Shown: positions 22,291-36,445, numbered from the stretch's first letter. The stretch: DNA of 64,000 nucleotides from Sphagnum magellanicum (GCA_021904315.1 CM038925.1:6078501-6142500); one strand, 5' to 3'. Program-made: numbers and translations. The notes: generated by a model from the letters alone, not told the origin.

Positions 22291-25200
22291 CCATACTAGT
22301 ATTAACTTCATATTTACCTTTTTTAAGCCTAAAAGAAAAAAAAGATAATACTAGGACTAACATTGATTTGAACCTCTTGAACATTTAGTTGTATTCTTCA
22401 TCTGTGCATGATGTACATTTATCATTCATCATCAATGTTTACCTTTAAACCTATGAAAGTATCACACATTAATATTTCAAGATATCTATCAATCATGTAT
22501 GAAATGTTACACTATTTCACACCTTCCAACATATAATTTAATATAATTAGACTATATGAAATCAACTTTCTTGATTTCAATTCATGCATGTTGTTTTTTT
22601 TACCTTGAAAATTAATTAACAATTATCCATTTATAAATTAATCATTTAGTACTTATGGATTTGTTAAGTTTAACTTGTTGAAAACTTGTTTTTGACATCT
22701 TTTGGTCACCTTTATATTTTATCAAAAAAGAAAATATTTTTCTTCAAATTATGTTAATTATATCCACCTCTTGTTTCTAGAATCCTATTCCAATTATGAA
22801 AAGTTGTTATTTCATCTTCAATGGGTAATATAAATTTTAATCCATATGCAAAGTAAGAGCAAATGGAGTTAATAATGATTTGAATGTGTAATCATATACC
22901 AACATCATTTCTTATTTGCTTATGATGATGTTGCATAAACTTATTTATGCATTCCACCAAACTATTTGTGTTGGTTTGTATGTGTTAAGGGGTAGGATGA
23001 ATACATGGTCTGGATGAACAAGGCATTTGGATAAAGATTGATCATGGAACATTATTAGTATGAATTTTAAATTCTTGTTGTTTTTGGCACCATGATGATG
23101 TGACTTGGGATTGCCCAAAAAGGAGAGTTTTTGGAAGAAGGAAAGGGATTATTAAACACATAGTTTTGGGAAAAATAAGAAGAGTTGTAGGAACTTTGTA
23201 ATAGAAAACCACAAATTTTGTTTTGGATATATCACAAATTTTATTTTATTTTTTAATTTCATTTTTAACAAAACATGGAATACTACTGTAACTCTAATTC
23301 AATTTTTAGTAAAATAAAAAAGTACAAACTTTTGCAGTGGTTTCTATGTTCAGATTATTGTGTGAATTTGCTATAATATTAGAATATGATAAAATGAATT
23401 GTATTTTTTTTTTGGAGTTTTTTATAATGTATTCTAAGGTGTAGATTCTAGTTATATGAAATAACCATGAAACTGGTGTTTTAATGAATGGTAGAGTTAA
23501 GTGTATTGAAAATATAGGCAAAAATAGTGAATGTATGCATGTGAAGTGCAAATTTGTTGTCATAGTACCATGGAATAATTCTATAGGAATTAAATTCATT
23601 TCTACCAGTATGGCACTATTATGTGATGTTCATGAATTATCCCATAGTCATTTATAATTATAACCCATTGTTTAAGACTATCATGAAAGGTATCTCAAAC
23701 CTTGTCACAATTATTTTATTTGTGAATCATGCTTCCTTTTGTTTTTTCTTGGCATTTTTAACAACTTGACTTTTGATGAAGTTATTCATTGCCAGTATAA
23801 TGAACTATTGTTCATAACTTTTTTTGGGGTGTGAAATTTAACCAAGATGCGCCCAAAAAAAACCCAAGGTTACAACCCCTATCTAGGTGTTTTTTTGAAC
23901 GTTTTCGAAAATAATTGTCAAAAAAATAGGGTTTTGGCTATAAAGTGTCCACTCTCACAAGTCATCAAATAATAATATGATTACAATTTGTTTTTCATTG
24001 TCCTACCTTTCTTGTAGCATAATTTGGCTAGATCCTCTTAGGATTAGACAATGGAGCATGAACCAGTGGACACAAACAATAAAACTCAAAATTTTCCAAG
24101 CATATTTAATAGTTTTGGCCAATTATGCCTTTTTTTAAAAAAAATTTGGGTTATAATCTTTTTTGCAAAGTGTTCCATGAAATTGAAAGAAAATTATTGA
24201 GATGTTTTTTTTCATTGTTGTTTGTCATAAATTCTTGCCACCTTAAATGCAAAATTAATCCCTAAAAATGGTATATGGATGAGACAATGCATTAATGTTA
24301 AAATGTTTTTCTTCCAAAACTAATCCATGAGGGCAAACTTGTGTGTTTGTAATAACAAAATCAATTTTGCAATCCTTCTAGTAAAGTTGAGTTTCAAAAA
24401 TAGATATTTGTGAGCTTGGTGATCAATTTAAGAATGGCAAATTTGTTGTTCAATCACTTCTTGATGATAATATTGGTTTCTAAAACATTTTGTTTAATGT
24501 TTAATAAAATTTATGCAAAATTGTGGTCTTAAAATGATTTTCAAGCAATGGGACACTCATGGTTTTCATTATTTAATTGCAAAATTAGAGCTTCCACTAT
24601 TATGCTTGAAAGATTAATAAACACTTGAAATGGTTAGCCTCATGAATATGGCGTCATTGAAAATAATTTAAAAGTTTTTCAAGTGTTTGTATGACCTTTT
24701 TTCCTTAAAACAATCTTCATTACAAACATGAAAACATTGGTGCTTTGATTACATAACCCTATAATGGAACTTTCATAGGTGAAAACATGATAAAATAGGC
24801 AACCGATTTCTACTTTTGATCTTGTTTTTCAAAATGTAAACAAAACAAAACTTTGTAAGATTTTTAACATATGTGTAAGCCTCATTTAAAATAGAGTTTA
24901 TCAACATTATATTTTTGAATTCACCGTGGCTTATGCATTAAAACATTTCAAAATGATTTTCCTCGTTCAATTTAAATTTATAAAAATATGATTAAGAAAT
25001 ATTTCCCAAATCATTATGTTTTTAAGGGTTTGGGGCCAACTTTAATAATGCAAGCACATTTCATAGACATGAATTTAAAAAAATAAATCTAACACATTAA
25101 AATTGGATATAATAATCCAATAGTTCCTTCTTTCATTTCAAAGAATTCCAAGTACTTCTATTTTTAAAAATGTCAAAACGACCAAAATAAAATACAAAAA

Positions 25201-25454
25201 TTTAAAATACCCATCAAACCATAATTAATACCTACAATAGTAAAATTGGATTCAATTTTTTTTCCTTAATTCAACAAATTGAATTTTGATGCATATTAAT
25301 TTAAGACCTCAATTTTTGCAATGCAACATGCACTTTTTGTGTTTATTTTACCATGTTTTCATTCAACTAGTATCATGTCTATTGTTTAAATGCCTTGTTT
25401 TGTTTTACTTGGCAAAAGGATTTCACATTTTTAACATTAATGAGGCCTATGTAT
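22291..25454. other. AT-rich intergenic DNA, no gene seen
   Basis: Long AT-rich stretch with only short random open frames and no recognised repeat. Confidence 0.55.
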
Positions 25455-25494
25455 ATATATTCCATTGAAATCAATATGTTTCAATGGAATATAT
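25455..25494. repeat. perfect 16-bp hairpin
   Basis: ATATATTCCATTGAAA (25455-25470) is followed by an 8-bp loop and its exact reverse complement (25479-25494). There is no U-tract or gene context to call it a terminator. It may be a fold-back remnant. Confidence 0.7.
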
Positions 25495-25789
25495 AGAAAA
25501 TCCACCTTCCATGAAAAAGGAATATGGGAGTGCTTCTTTTTAACTTCCACACTTTGTCCCATTGTTCCATTTTAATTAGGTGGAATCATTTAATTCCTTT
25601 ATCCTTCATCAAGGATAAAGCCCAAGGATTCACTACTACAAACATGGGGTGTAGTTCATTAGCCTAAATCATTATGGGACCTTAAAAGTGAAATAAGTTC
25701 ACCAAATTTTAACAATTTCACCCTAGTTAAAATTATTTCACAAAAATATCACTATGTAAACATCGTGTTTCACTACTAGTTGACATAAC

Positions 25790-26165
25790 TCACTATTATA
25801 ATTATTGTGATAAATAAGTTTATTTTTATGTTATTTTAAATACCTTATGTTACTTTATGATATACCCTATATTATTTTAGGCTATCTTAGTTATTCTAAT
25901 TTATATCTTAAATTATTATATGTTATTATAAGTTATTATAAATTATTATATCTTAAACTATTATACGTTATTATATTTTAAGGTATTTTAGTTAACTTAT
26001 TATAATTTTTTTGCTTTATGTTATTTTAAATTGAATTATTTAACTAATCTTAGGTTACACCTTAGGTTATTTATTTTAAGTTAATATGTGTTATTTCAAG
26101 TTATATTTTAGGTTATTCAAGGTCATTATACTTTATGTTATTATTAGTTATTTAATCTTAAGTTT
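25790..26165 (-). repeat. GTTATT-rich arm (left flank of minisatellite)
   Basis: The stretch is rich in TTATTTTAGG, GTTATTATAAGTTATT and AGGTTATT words. These are the reverse complement of the AATAACC/CCTAAAATAAC words that begin at about 26170 and recur at 27540-27835, so strand bias flips abruptly at about 26165. Confidence 0.6.
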
Positions 26166-26169
26166 AAAA

Positions 26170-27540
26170 TAAAATATAACAACCTAAAGTAAAATAACCT
26201 AAAATAACCAATAATAACCAAGGTTAATATAACTTTGAATATCTAACAATAGCTTATAATAAAATAACCATCAATAACCATTAATATAACCACCAATAGC
26301 CATTAATAAATAACCACTAATAGCCATTAATAAAATATCCACCAATAACCACTAATAAAATAGGCACTAATAACAACCAATAGCCTATGATAATTTAACT
26401 TAAAATAACCATGAATATCCACCAATAGCTATAAATGTAATAGGCATTAATAACAACTAATAAAATAGCCATTAGTACCCAACAATAAAATAAATACTAA
26501 TAACTATTAATAGTTGCCAATAGAATAGCTACCAATAGCCATTAATAGCTGCCAATAGAATAGCTATTAATAACCATTAATAGCTGCCAATAGAATAACT
26601 ACCAACAGCCATTAATAGTTACCAATACAATTGTTACCAATAACTATTAATAGCTACCAATAGAATAACTACCAATAACCATTAATAGTCACTAATAGAA
26701 TAGTTAGGAATAGCCATTAATAGTCACCAATAGAATAACTACTAATAACCATTAATAGTTAGCAATATGATAGCTACCAATAGCCATTAATAGCTACCAA
26801 TAGAATAGCTACCAATAACCATTAATAACTATCAATATAATAGGCATTAATAGCCATTAATAATTGTCAATATAATAGTTACCAATAGCCATTAATACTT
26901 GCCAATACAATAGTTACCAATAGCCATTAATAGTTGCTAATATAATAGCTACATATAGCCATTAATAGCTAACAATATAATAGCTATTAATAGCCATTAA
27001 TAATTACCAATAGAATAGCTACCATTAGCCACTAATAGAATTGCTACAAAAAACCATTAATAGCCACCAATAAAATAGCTACCAATAATAATTAATAACT
27101 ACTAATAAAATAACTACAAAAATCCATTAATAACCACCAATAAAATAGTTACCAATAACCATTAATAGCCGCCAATAAAATAACTACAAAAAACCATTAA
27201 TAGCTAACAATAGAATAACTACCAATAACCATCGATAACTACCAATAGAATAACTAAAAAAAGCCAGTAATAACCACCAATAGAATAACTACTAATAACC
27301 ATCGATAACTACCAATAGAATAGCTACAAAAAGCCAATAATAACCACCAATAAAAGAACTACCAATAACCATTAATATCCACTAATAGAATAACCACCAA
27401 TAACCATTAATAACCACCACTAGAATAATTATCAATAGTCATTAATAAAATAACCATTAATTACCACCAATAAAAGAACCATCAATAGCCATCAATAGCC
27501 TCCAATAGGATCATCAACAATAGACTTTAATAAAATAGTC
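26170..27540 (+). repeat. minisatellite with a 35-bp unit built from 10-bp subunits
   Basis: The best consensus unit is ATAGCCATTAATAGCTACCA followed by ATAGAATAGCTACCA, giving 35 bp made of 10+10+5+10-bp pieces, each starting ATA. Clean units are seen between about 26510 and 27000. Towards both edges they drift into ACCATTAATAA and CACCAATAAAATA variants. It carries about 30-40 diverged units and no sustained open frame. Confidence 0.85.
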
Positions 27541-27835
27541 ACAAATAACCTATGGTAATATAACTTAGAATAATCAATAATAACATAAGGTGAAATAACC
27601 TATAATAGTAAAAAATAACTTAAGGTGAAATAGCCTAAAATAGTCAAAAATAATATAAAATAGCTAAAAATAATTTAGGTTAACCAAAAGTAACCTAGGG
27701 TGAAATAATTAAAAATAACCAAAAATAACTGAAAATAGTCATAAATAACCGTAAATAATATAGGGTGAAATAACTTAAAACAGTGAAAAGTAGCCTTAAA
27801 ATAACTAGAAATAACCTAACAAGGTAACATTATTT
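27541..27835 (+). repeat. AATAACC / GGTGAAATAACC-rich arm (right flank of minisatellite)
   Basis: The words AAGGTGAAATAACC, AGGGTGAAATAA and AAAATAACTAGAAATAACC recur. Their reverse complement resembles the left flank at 25790-26165, so the two flanks form a loose inverted repeat around the 35-bp array. Confidence 0.6.
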
Positions 27836-27839
27836 TATT

Positions 27840-29929
27840 AACAAAAAAATTATCCATTTATTAAACTTTTTTTTTCCCAAAAGAATGGTCATTGAAATGT
27901 TATTGAATAATGATATTAAAAACAAAATGTTCAAATGATTTTACATTTTCAAAAGGGAATAAATGTAAATATGTGCATTATTGAAAAAATACATAAATTA
28001 AACTTTAATAATTTCATTTGGACAAAATCTCAATAAAATATGAATTTTCAAAGTTTATGTTTTTGTAATGTGTAAAATGAAGTATTTGATAAATAAAATG
28101 CAATGTAATATACTATCACAATAAATGTGGTGGCTTGATGATAGGAATGTTTATTTTCATTCTAGAGGTCAAGGGTTCAAACCACACAAATGGTGTGTTT
28201 ATGGTCAATAGTGGTAAGTTGACCAAATATTCTCGTATGTAGTTCCTTAGAATAGGTGCTTATTTAGGTTAATTACATGGCCTATGTACTTAGGCTAAAT
28301 TTTTAACCAAGCTTAGGTAATGACACAAGTCAATAATTCATAAGCTTAAAATCATGAAATTATCAATAATATTAAATATTAAATAATTTAAATTTAATTA
28401 TTTTCCATGCTACCTAGTTAATTAACTAACAAGTGCAATGATTTGGTAATTTTGTATTTCACTACGTACTAATGGACCAATTTTTTAAACCAACCCAATT
28501 GCAATTGTCAATAATTTTTTACTTATTTTTTATTGTAATTATTTTTGGAAAATTCCACATCAATTCACCACATCAACCAACCAAGTACAAAGGCAACTAT
28601 AATGGGAATCTCAATCCTTTGACCATTTTTAGGCAACACCATTATTTTTTTGAATAAAGTTAATTACTTTAGTTAATTTGAATTATTGTATTAATTATGT
28701 TATCATTTCAATATAGTGAATCACTTGACTTCATGTTGGTATCATGTTGGGCAATGACATGTCCCATTATTCACATCAAACATTTATGATACCACATGGC
28801 ATAGTCTAAGTCAAATGGTTGACTATGTCGGTGGACCTTGTTCATTGATTAGATGCAAGATGACAAGTAATTTTTGTTAGCTTTGGCACAATTGTTTTGG
28901 TATATATGTGCATGTACATACTAACCATAGTGTTCATACCATTTTGTTGTGACTTTGTTATGCAATTGGGATGCAATTAACTTGGAATCATGTATAGAAG
29001 TGAATTACACACATATACACATGGAAAAAATTAAGGTTGTAATATATTCCATAATTGAAACTATTCAACACATAGATCACATGCCCTCCATTTGAGCTTG
29101 CTATTAAAATTCTACTTTTTAAGGTGGAACTACCTAGTTTCTTGGTTCATTTTTAAGGTGCATTGATTCATTGAATGATAATCACTTTTTTTTAAAGAAC
29201 GGTATTGCACTATTTGGGATTATTGGTGCATTTGGTATGGCACATGTGGTACATGTGGGTCAAAATGAGCTTATAAGAGTTAACAATTTTACTAAAGGAC
29301 TTTTGAGCTTAAACAATAACTACATCAGCTACAAGGGCGAAAACATGGTAAAGTAAACTAGAGAATTACCTTGTAGCATAAATGGAAAGTGGCCATCAAA
29401 TAGGCTTTGATATATTGAATTATAAAAATTATTTATTTTAATGTTAAATTATATGATTTTTTTTTTCATTACAACTATATTTAAAAACCACATGTTTAAA
29501 GTAGGTTTGAATATATTCATCAAAATTCAAATAGATGTGACAACTTGCAAAGTAAATTAAAATTCAAGCACAAGTAGATCAAATATTGGATATATTTTAT
29601 TTTTAAACCAACGACATGTTAAATATAATAGTGGACTTTGAAATTTTTCATAGTAAAAGCAAAAATATATTTAATATCTAATGTAAAAGTAAGAATGAAC
29701 ATAATATTAACTTGTTAGTTTCATTCTTACTTGTTACCTATTTTTATTATATTAAAGTTTTTCAAATTTTGTATTCAAATCATTAAAATTCAATGGAAGC
29801 ATGGAGGGTTCCATAATGAAACATTAAACAAATTTTGAACCTACTTTCTTATGTTTATGTTGAAAAACTACCATATTTAAAATTTGGATTTAAGTGGACA
29901 TATGTTTTGGTCCACTTTACCATGTTTGA
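27840..29929. other. AT-rich intergenic DNA, no gene seen
   Basis: No supported gene was found. The only recognisable element is the SINE-like fragment at 28127-28190. Confidence 0.55.
28127..28190 (+). repeat. tRNA-derived SINE-like fragment
   Basis: GTGGTGGCTTGATGATAGG (A-box-like) is followed about 30 bp later by AGAGGTCAAGGGTTCAAACC (B-box-like). This is the standard layout of a tRNA-related SINE head and resembles the minus-strand fragment at 20461-20525. Body and tail were not delimited. Confidence 0.4.
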
Positions 29930-31245
29930 ACCCACAATCAATTTGCAAAGGACTATGTTAAGGACTCTTATGATAAAAAGTTTTTTATTATAAAAAATTG
30001 AAATGATAGTTACTTACTAACCACATTAAAAAAAATTCTAAATTAAAAAGTTGTGGAATTTGAAAATTTAAAAAATTCAAAGTATGTTATGAAATTAAAA
30101 AATTTCAAGAGTCTTTTATCACATGTAAAAGGGGTGTAATGTATGGGTGCAGTCACAATCCAACGAGCCAAAAAGGGTGTCAAAACACAGAGAAAAATAA
30201 TCAAAATTGGATGCATATTTATGTTTTACCATTTAAAGCCATGGTAGTCATAACAAGTTTTTTTTAAAAATTCACATGAATGTCAAGGAATTCAAATCAA
30301 AAATTCATTTGATGAAATTTAAGTTTAAGTTTTGATTTAGGACCTTTGAAAGTGAACACCTATGGTGAGAGATAGGAGTCAATTTTGCGAAGGACTATCA
30401 AAAGGATTCATATAATAAAACACATTTGATGGGAAAAAAATTAAGAGGATAAAAACCTATTACCCACATTGAAAAAACATTCATAAAATATGTGAAATTT
30501 AAAAACTTTAAAAAATTAAATAACTTTCCAAAATAAATCCAAAATTTTAAAACTTTGAAAGTCCTTTACCACATACAAATGAGATATAATCTACATGATA
30601 TGATATGTTAAAAATAGTTGTATATTATTATAAAAGAAAACATATGAATGTAAAAATTGAATATTTGATTATGATTTGAAATTTTTATCATTTTTATAAA
30701 TGGAACGTTAAATCTACAAGGAATCATGACACTTTCAAAAAATCATATGTATTCAAAAATGATAAACAAAAAAACATGTCATGTATTAGGACAACTATAA
30801 GCATTTATTATAAAAAATTGCAAAAAACAGTGTTCTAAAATTCAGTTGTATGAAAATTATTTTTTTTGGGAAAAAGGACATGCAATCCTATTCTAAAGTA
30901 ATCATATGAGCTCAATGTATCTTGTTTGCATGACACATAAAACAAAGTCTTAGCTTATGATACAAGAAACCAAAGCCTAAAAGAGTTAGCATATTTTGAT
31001 GTGATTTGAAATGATAATCATTTTTCAAAATGAAACAAAAATTTGCACACTTTTTGAAAATTCATAAATATTCAACAATGATCAAAATAAAATACGTGAT
31101 GTTTGAAGACATATTTAGGCGAATTTAACAACAAATTGCAAAAAAAATCATTCAAAAATTTGTTTTTATGGAGAAATCAAAAGGATTAAAAATGAACCCA
31201 CAATCCTTTTATTAATGTAATCATGTTGGTTTCTAATAGTTCATT
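29930..31245 (+). repeat. degenerate segmental tandem repeats
   Basis: The segment 29935-30135 (CAAAGGACTATG, CCACATTAAAAAAA, GAGTCTTTTATCACATGTAAA) is echoed in order at 30380-30590 (GAAGGACTATC, CCACATTGAAAAAA, AAGTCCTTTACCACATACAAA). A second pair, about 30735-30905 and 31045-31215, shares CAAAAATGATAAACAAAA-like, TAACAACAAATTGCAAAAA-like and GCAATCCTATT/CAATCCTTTT words. Both pairs are strongly diverged. Confidence 0.45.
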
Positions 31246-34200
31246 TTGACCCATTAGCAAATTTATAAGTTCATTTGTGCTAATGTATTCATTGTATGTG
31301 TTAAGAAATATGTGCTTACTTTGAGTTTCCATGTGCAAGATAATTTTCCACCTTGGATTTGAATTATCATTGGAATATGATACTTGTTGAACCTATGCAA
31401 GGAAGAAAAACTTGTTGTTTTGAGTAAAATGTGGTGAAAATTAATCATTGGAAATTTTCCATCATCACATTTGTATCTTGGAAGACATTAATTATTTAAA
31501 CCATTCTTAACCCATTTACATCATAATAACATTACTAGAGTGGAGATCATGCCATGATGTAAATGTATAATTTTTTTTGAAACCCCAACATATTATAATG
31601 TCCTAAATTTTTTCCATCTATGTTATTAACTGGCTATAGATTGAAGCCACATCACTTTCATGTGTAACAGTCCTACTGGATGATGCAACATGAATTCAAA
31701 AATGGTTCCCATAAACAAAAATCCATGGAGGCTCTAATGTTTCATGGAATAGATAATACAACAACATCTAGGTCATGGAATGTGCCCCATGTGTTGATGG
31801 TCCCACATTGCCTTTTTGAATCCATTCACTTAATAGGGGCATGGCATGCATAGGTTGGATGCCATCTCCAATTCATACTTTTTAGAATGTGAGAAAAAAA
31901 ATGTTATGCATATAATTAGGTAAATCTTAGTACTATTAGGTAAGTCAAATGTTTAATTACTTTGATAATTTTCATTTTTTTTCGAAGATGTGGCTTTGAA
32001 ATTGGATTAATGAAGTACCATGTTGATAGGAGTGTGCTGGTGGGAAATTTGAACTTTGAATTACAATCTTTGAAGTTGATAACCAATCATGGCCCTATGA
32101 ATTTACATAATTGAAAATTAATTGATAGATCTCAATTAGGGCCAATGATTTTGGATAGGTGGCATAATTGAATCAATGTTCCTTGTGCACTCACTCTTTC
32201 CATGTGCAACCAAATGATTATTTTCCTTTATATTGTTGTAAAGTCCTTTTTTAATAATAAGGTCTATTCTTCAAGCTTTGTTATTGCTTCTTGGTTCAAT
32301 GTGTTTTTTGACATTTTTCTTGCTTAAATATTTGACCTCCATGCAACTGATCACAAATAATTAGGAAAAGATGCATCTAATTTCATCACATTTGATGCAT
32401 ACAAGTCATTGTTATAAGGTGGGTCATTCAATTTTTTAAAAAAAAAATTCCTTTTTTTCTTTGTTCATTAAACATGGGATAAATTTTTTTAGTTCATTCC
32501 TTATTTGCCCCTTCATTTTCATAGTGTTATGACATCAACATAGGAGAAAAACTTTATAGTTATGCTAAAAGAGATTTCATTTCATATTTTAATAAGATTT
32601 TGGACACAAAAGGGACAAATAACATTATTGGTAATATACAAAAAATAGTTGTGATGAAAAACAATTGGGAACATTATGGAATTGATTTCTACTATGGTGC
32701 TTTCATGTAAAAGGATTTTATTCATGCTAAACATTGTGCCACTAGGTGTAGGGCAAAGACATTCTTTTTTTGTTAAACTATGGAGTGCATCCACCTTATG
32801 AATAATAAAATGTAGTGGGGATTAGTATTTTGTATTGGAGTATAACTTCATTGCTTAAATGGAAATGCAATTTAATATTGACTTATCAAATGATCACATT
32901 ATAACTAATAATAATCTTAATGTATAACATATTTTATCACACATGCAAGATTTATTTTCAAGTTGTTTTGGAAATGACACCTTGAGTTAAAATTCAACTA
33001 TGTGGCAATTGCAATTGATGAAACCCTATCAATCATAAAAAAATCAAAGCATCCAAAAAATGGGGAATACAAGGAACAAAATGGAAAGACCTATGCCCAA
33101 GAAGACAAAAGAAGCACCAAAGAGGGCAAACCACTAGGGAACATCAAGTTCCCAAAACCCCTCTTGTCCACAAGAAGCATATCAAATAAGGAAAAGGGAG
33201 GACCTCCTGAAAGGATGCCTAGCTTAGAAGAGCCTTCACCTGCTTCAATAACACATTTCAAAATAAAGATCGCCTAGGCACGTTGTAGCACCACTAACAT
33301 CTTCTATCTATAAAATGTGCACAAAATTTCATTAAGTTTTGACTTGTATTTTTAGCTACTTGTTATTTAAAAGTGGGGTTTGTTATAATTATGTATTGTG
33401 ATTAATGGTTTTTCATTTGTGTGTTGGCATTGGGCTAAAATTGAAAGATGTTTAGGTCTTTAGATTGTTAATGTTCAATATATGTGCATTGTTGGAGGGT
33501 TCTAGTATGACATAGGTGAGGAGGTTGTGTTGTTGGATACTGATGACAAGAAACAATTGATGAGAAAGAAGGACAATTTGTGGGCTCCCAAGTGTATATT
33601 TTCATGGTGTTGCAACTAACGATGATGAGTACTATTTCATAATTGTTTAGGTTCAACCCTAGATGGAAATAATTGTTTGTTTGTGATAAGTGAAGCATAT
33701 TATACACCCTAGGACAGCCTCCAAAATGTATTAAGTACCACCACATTATGAGACCGTGAAAATCCATTTCTATTTAGTAGTGTGTTAGATGACACTAATA
33801 AATGCAAGCGTGTTTGATGAGGTCAAATTTATAGTGTGCTGTGCTAATGTGTGCTTTGCAACTTGGTAGTAAACTCTTTGTTGATGTTACTATTATTCAA
33901 CATCCATCAACTTAATTTTGATTTTGCAACCAAAATTCATCTATTTTCAACTTGCATAGTTGATTTTTTCTTCAACTTGTTTAGTTTAAACTAGATCTCC
34001 ACATGGGTATGAATATGTACACTCTTGTATGGTCAGATATTTGATTCCAAAAATGAAAAATAAAATAAAAAATTTAACTCTATGTACTCAATTACACTTG
34101 TTTATTTGATTTCAACTTGTGTTCATTGTTGATCACATTTGAGTTAACCCCTTCCATTTTATAAGAGGAAAAAATACTTAAAATAAAGAGGTGCTACCTA

Positions 34201-35700
34201 AACCGGCTTGGCTACTAACATGCAATTCTATTATTGAAGTTAGTTTGAATCCTTGAAAGTACAAATATTGGATATTTTGGATTGTGGAAATATTCATTCA
34301 TTTCAAACTTTTGTAAGTTCAAATTAAATGTTGCAACATACAAATTTTCTTGATGAAATATATTGATTTGTTGAACAACTCCATGAAACCTCTAAATGCA
34401 ATTTAAGGTTAGACTAATTAAACCAATGTTGAGTGGGTATGTCCATTTTAATATATCACTTGGAGGATAAGGGTACGTCAAAATTTCAAAACATACATCA
34501 GTTGAATAAAGGTAAATAAAATTTTAAAAATTCCAAATGAGGTATAGGTAAGGCTATGAAGGTTCTGAAATATCATCAATTGAAGGGAAAAGGTAAATGA
34601 TGAACATTTACCCTATTTGCAAGGTAAAAGTAGGGCAAAAAATTGACACAAGTATGGCACATTTCAAAGTGAAAAGAGACAAGTATGCAATTGGCATTGC
34701 AAACATGAAATTTCAAATATCCTATTGAAAAATGAATAAAACATAGTTCACTCAATGGATAGAATTAAAAATATATTTGAAGCATTTTTCTAATGGAAAA
34801 CAGTAGTAAGGTTTGGGGGTCCCAAAAGCATATGGTAAGAATAATAGTAAGCCATCAAATGCTCTTGGAACACCAAAAATACCAAAACAATTACCCTCCC
34901 CCAACAGGTAAGGGTAAACCTCATCTGTATACTAGTTGAGCAAAATAAAGACATAATAAATCTGCAACTATTGACCAACTGGGTTAGGTAATTAAAAGGG
35001 TAAGCAAAAACATTTATTATTTGAATATGGTATATATATATATATATATATATGAGGGTAACAGATTTACCCACCCCAACAATGCTAATCACCATAAAAT
35101 CAAACCCAGTACCTTCCTGCTAACAAGGGACAGTTACTGTTGAAGTTGTCAAGTAAGGTACCCCCTCGCCTCCCCTCCCCTGCATGTCCTCCAAATAACC
35201 TGTACAACTACTGTTACAGATTTCCCACTGAAGGTGATATCACACTCTTAGTGCATGGATTCAGCAAAGAGAATGGCTGTTTTTCTGACACACACTGGTT
35301 TCCCAAGTGCAGCTAACTTATTTTCCATTGTCTACTGGATAGGTGCCTAGCTGGGCCACTGAACCCACATAATTAAATCTGTCGAGATAAATAAAAAGGG
35401 GGGAAGTAATTGGTAGGTAGTTCTCACAAACCAAACCACAAGAGTGAAAGCACGACCTGATTTAAGTTATGAGTACAAGTCAGAGTGTGTGTGTGTGTGT
35501 TTTTTTTTCCTTCCAATTTTGTGAGCTTGCTCAAGTGACAATCATCCATCAGTATATTTAGCCAAATTTGATAATATTCAAAATATGAAAGTAGAAAAAT
35601 CTTAAGTATGCTTTCATATTGTAGGCAATTGTGATAACTTTTATTGATTTCTTTGTTTTAAAATTCTTTTTTTGGTGATTACTTTAGGGATTTTGTGACA
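31246..35700. other. intergenic DNA, no confident gene
   Basis: A (TA)11 run lies at 35031-35052 and a (GT)n run near 35480-35500. A Lys-rich open frame on the plus strand at 33002-33277 begins with GTG and has no recognisable domain. I do not regard it as a gene. Confidence 0.5.
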
Positions 35701-36200
35701 GAATATTCTCTTCAAAAACTAATTTTTCACCAAATGGCCAAAATTTGCCATGACATAAAAGAAAAAAAGAAAAAAGAAAAAAGAAAAAGAGTCACTGCTA
35801 CATGTCTCTTGGCAAAGCATGCAGTAATTTGATAGAACTTCTTGGCCGATTTTCCTTGGAATCCAAACAACAACAAATTGAGAAGAAGCTTGTTCACTGG
35901 TTGGGGCAGCTGCCAATGGTGTGGGTGAGATGTAAACCAGATATGGACACCCAACCCATTCCCCAAAGTTGGCCAGAAGGATAGTGAAAGAACACAAAGG
36001 AGATCAAAAAAATATGAGCCTTGAGGTACTGCACCATGTGGTTGCAGTCGAAGAATTGAGAATGGACAAATTTTTTGAGCCAACAAATTCTTGGCTGAAC
36101 TTTGCTGCCACCAAAGCTGACACACTGGGGAAAAGATTTGTAAGCCAAAAAAACACACTGAAGATATCCAACAAGCAGAGGAGACGATAAGTTCAACACA
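35701..36200. other. less AT-rich stretch with overlapping open frames, unassigned
   Basis: Open frames of 60-163 codons overlap on both strands, the longest on the minus strand from 36218 to 35727. It ends in a poly-Phe run encoded by the AAAAAGAAAAAAGAAAA tract at 35758-35791. On the plus strand 35969-36190 reads as a basic sequence ending KISNKQRRR. None shows a domain I recognise. An exon of an unknown gene is possible, but chance openness in balanced-composition DNA is as likely. Confidence 0.2.
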
Positions 36201-36384
36201 GAAGACATCACAACTCACACCATGGTTTTGAAAAGTGAAAGCAAACAGACTTCACCTGTTGGAAACCCCAAGTCGACTTTAGACTTTTTCATATTTTGTA
36301 TTGCACTGTAGCTCAGTGCCTTCCCCCACATACAACCAAGGAACCTTATGTTGGGCCTCCATGAAATCTCCCACTCCAAACTAG

Positions 36385-36445
36385 AGCAGGAATTCCATAT
36401 GGTAATGCACCCTCCAAATACACTGTGGAAATCCCTGGAGGTTAT
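36385..36445 (+). repeat. fragment of dispersed TACACTG repeat family
   Basis: GGTAATGCACCCTCC followed by AAATACACTGTGGAAAT and CCCTGG parallels 41398-41446 in intron 1 and 61747-61782. Confidence 0.5.

Noticed and set aside
25631..25670. CACTACTACAAACATGG as a CACTA left terminus for the 35-bp minisatellite
   Set aside because: No matching right end (CCATGTTTGTAGTAGTG) was found in the following sequence.
33002..33277. Lys-rich 91-residue plus-strand frame
   Set aside because: It begins with GTG, has no recognisable domain and sits in AT-rich DNA without splice or promoter context.
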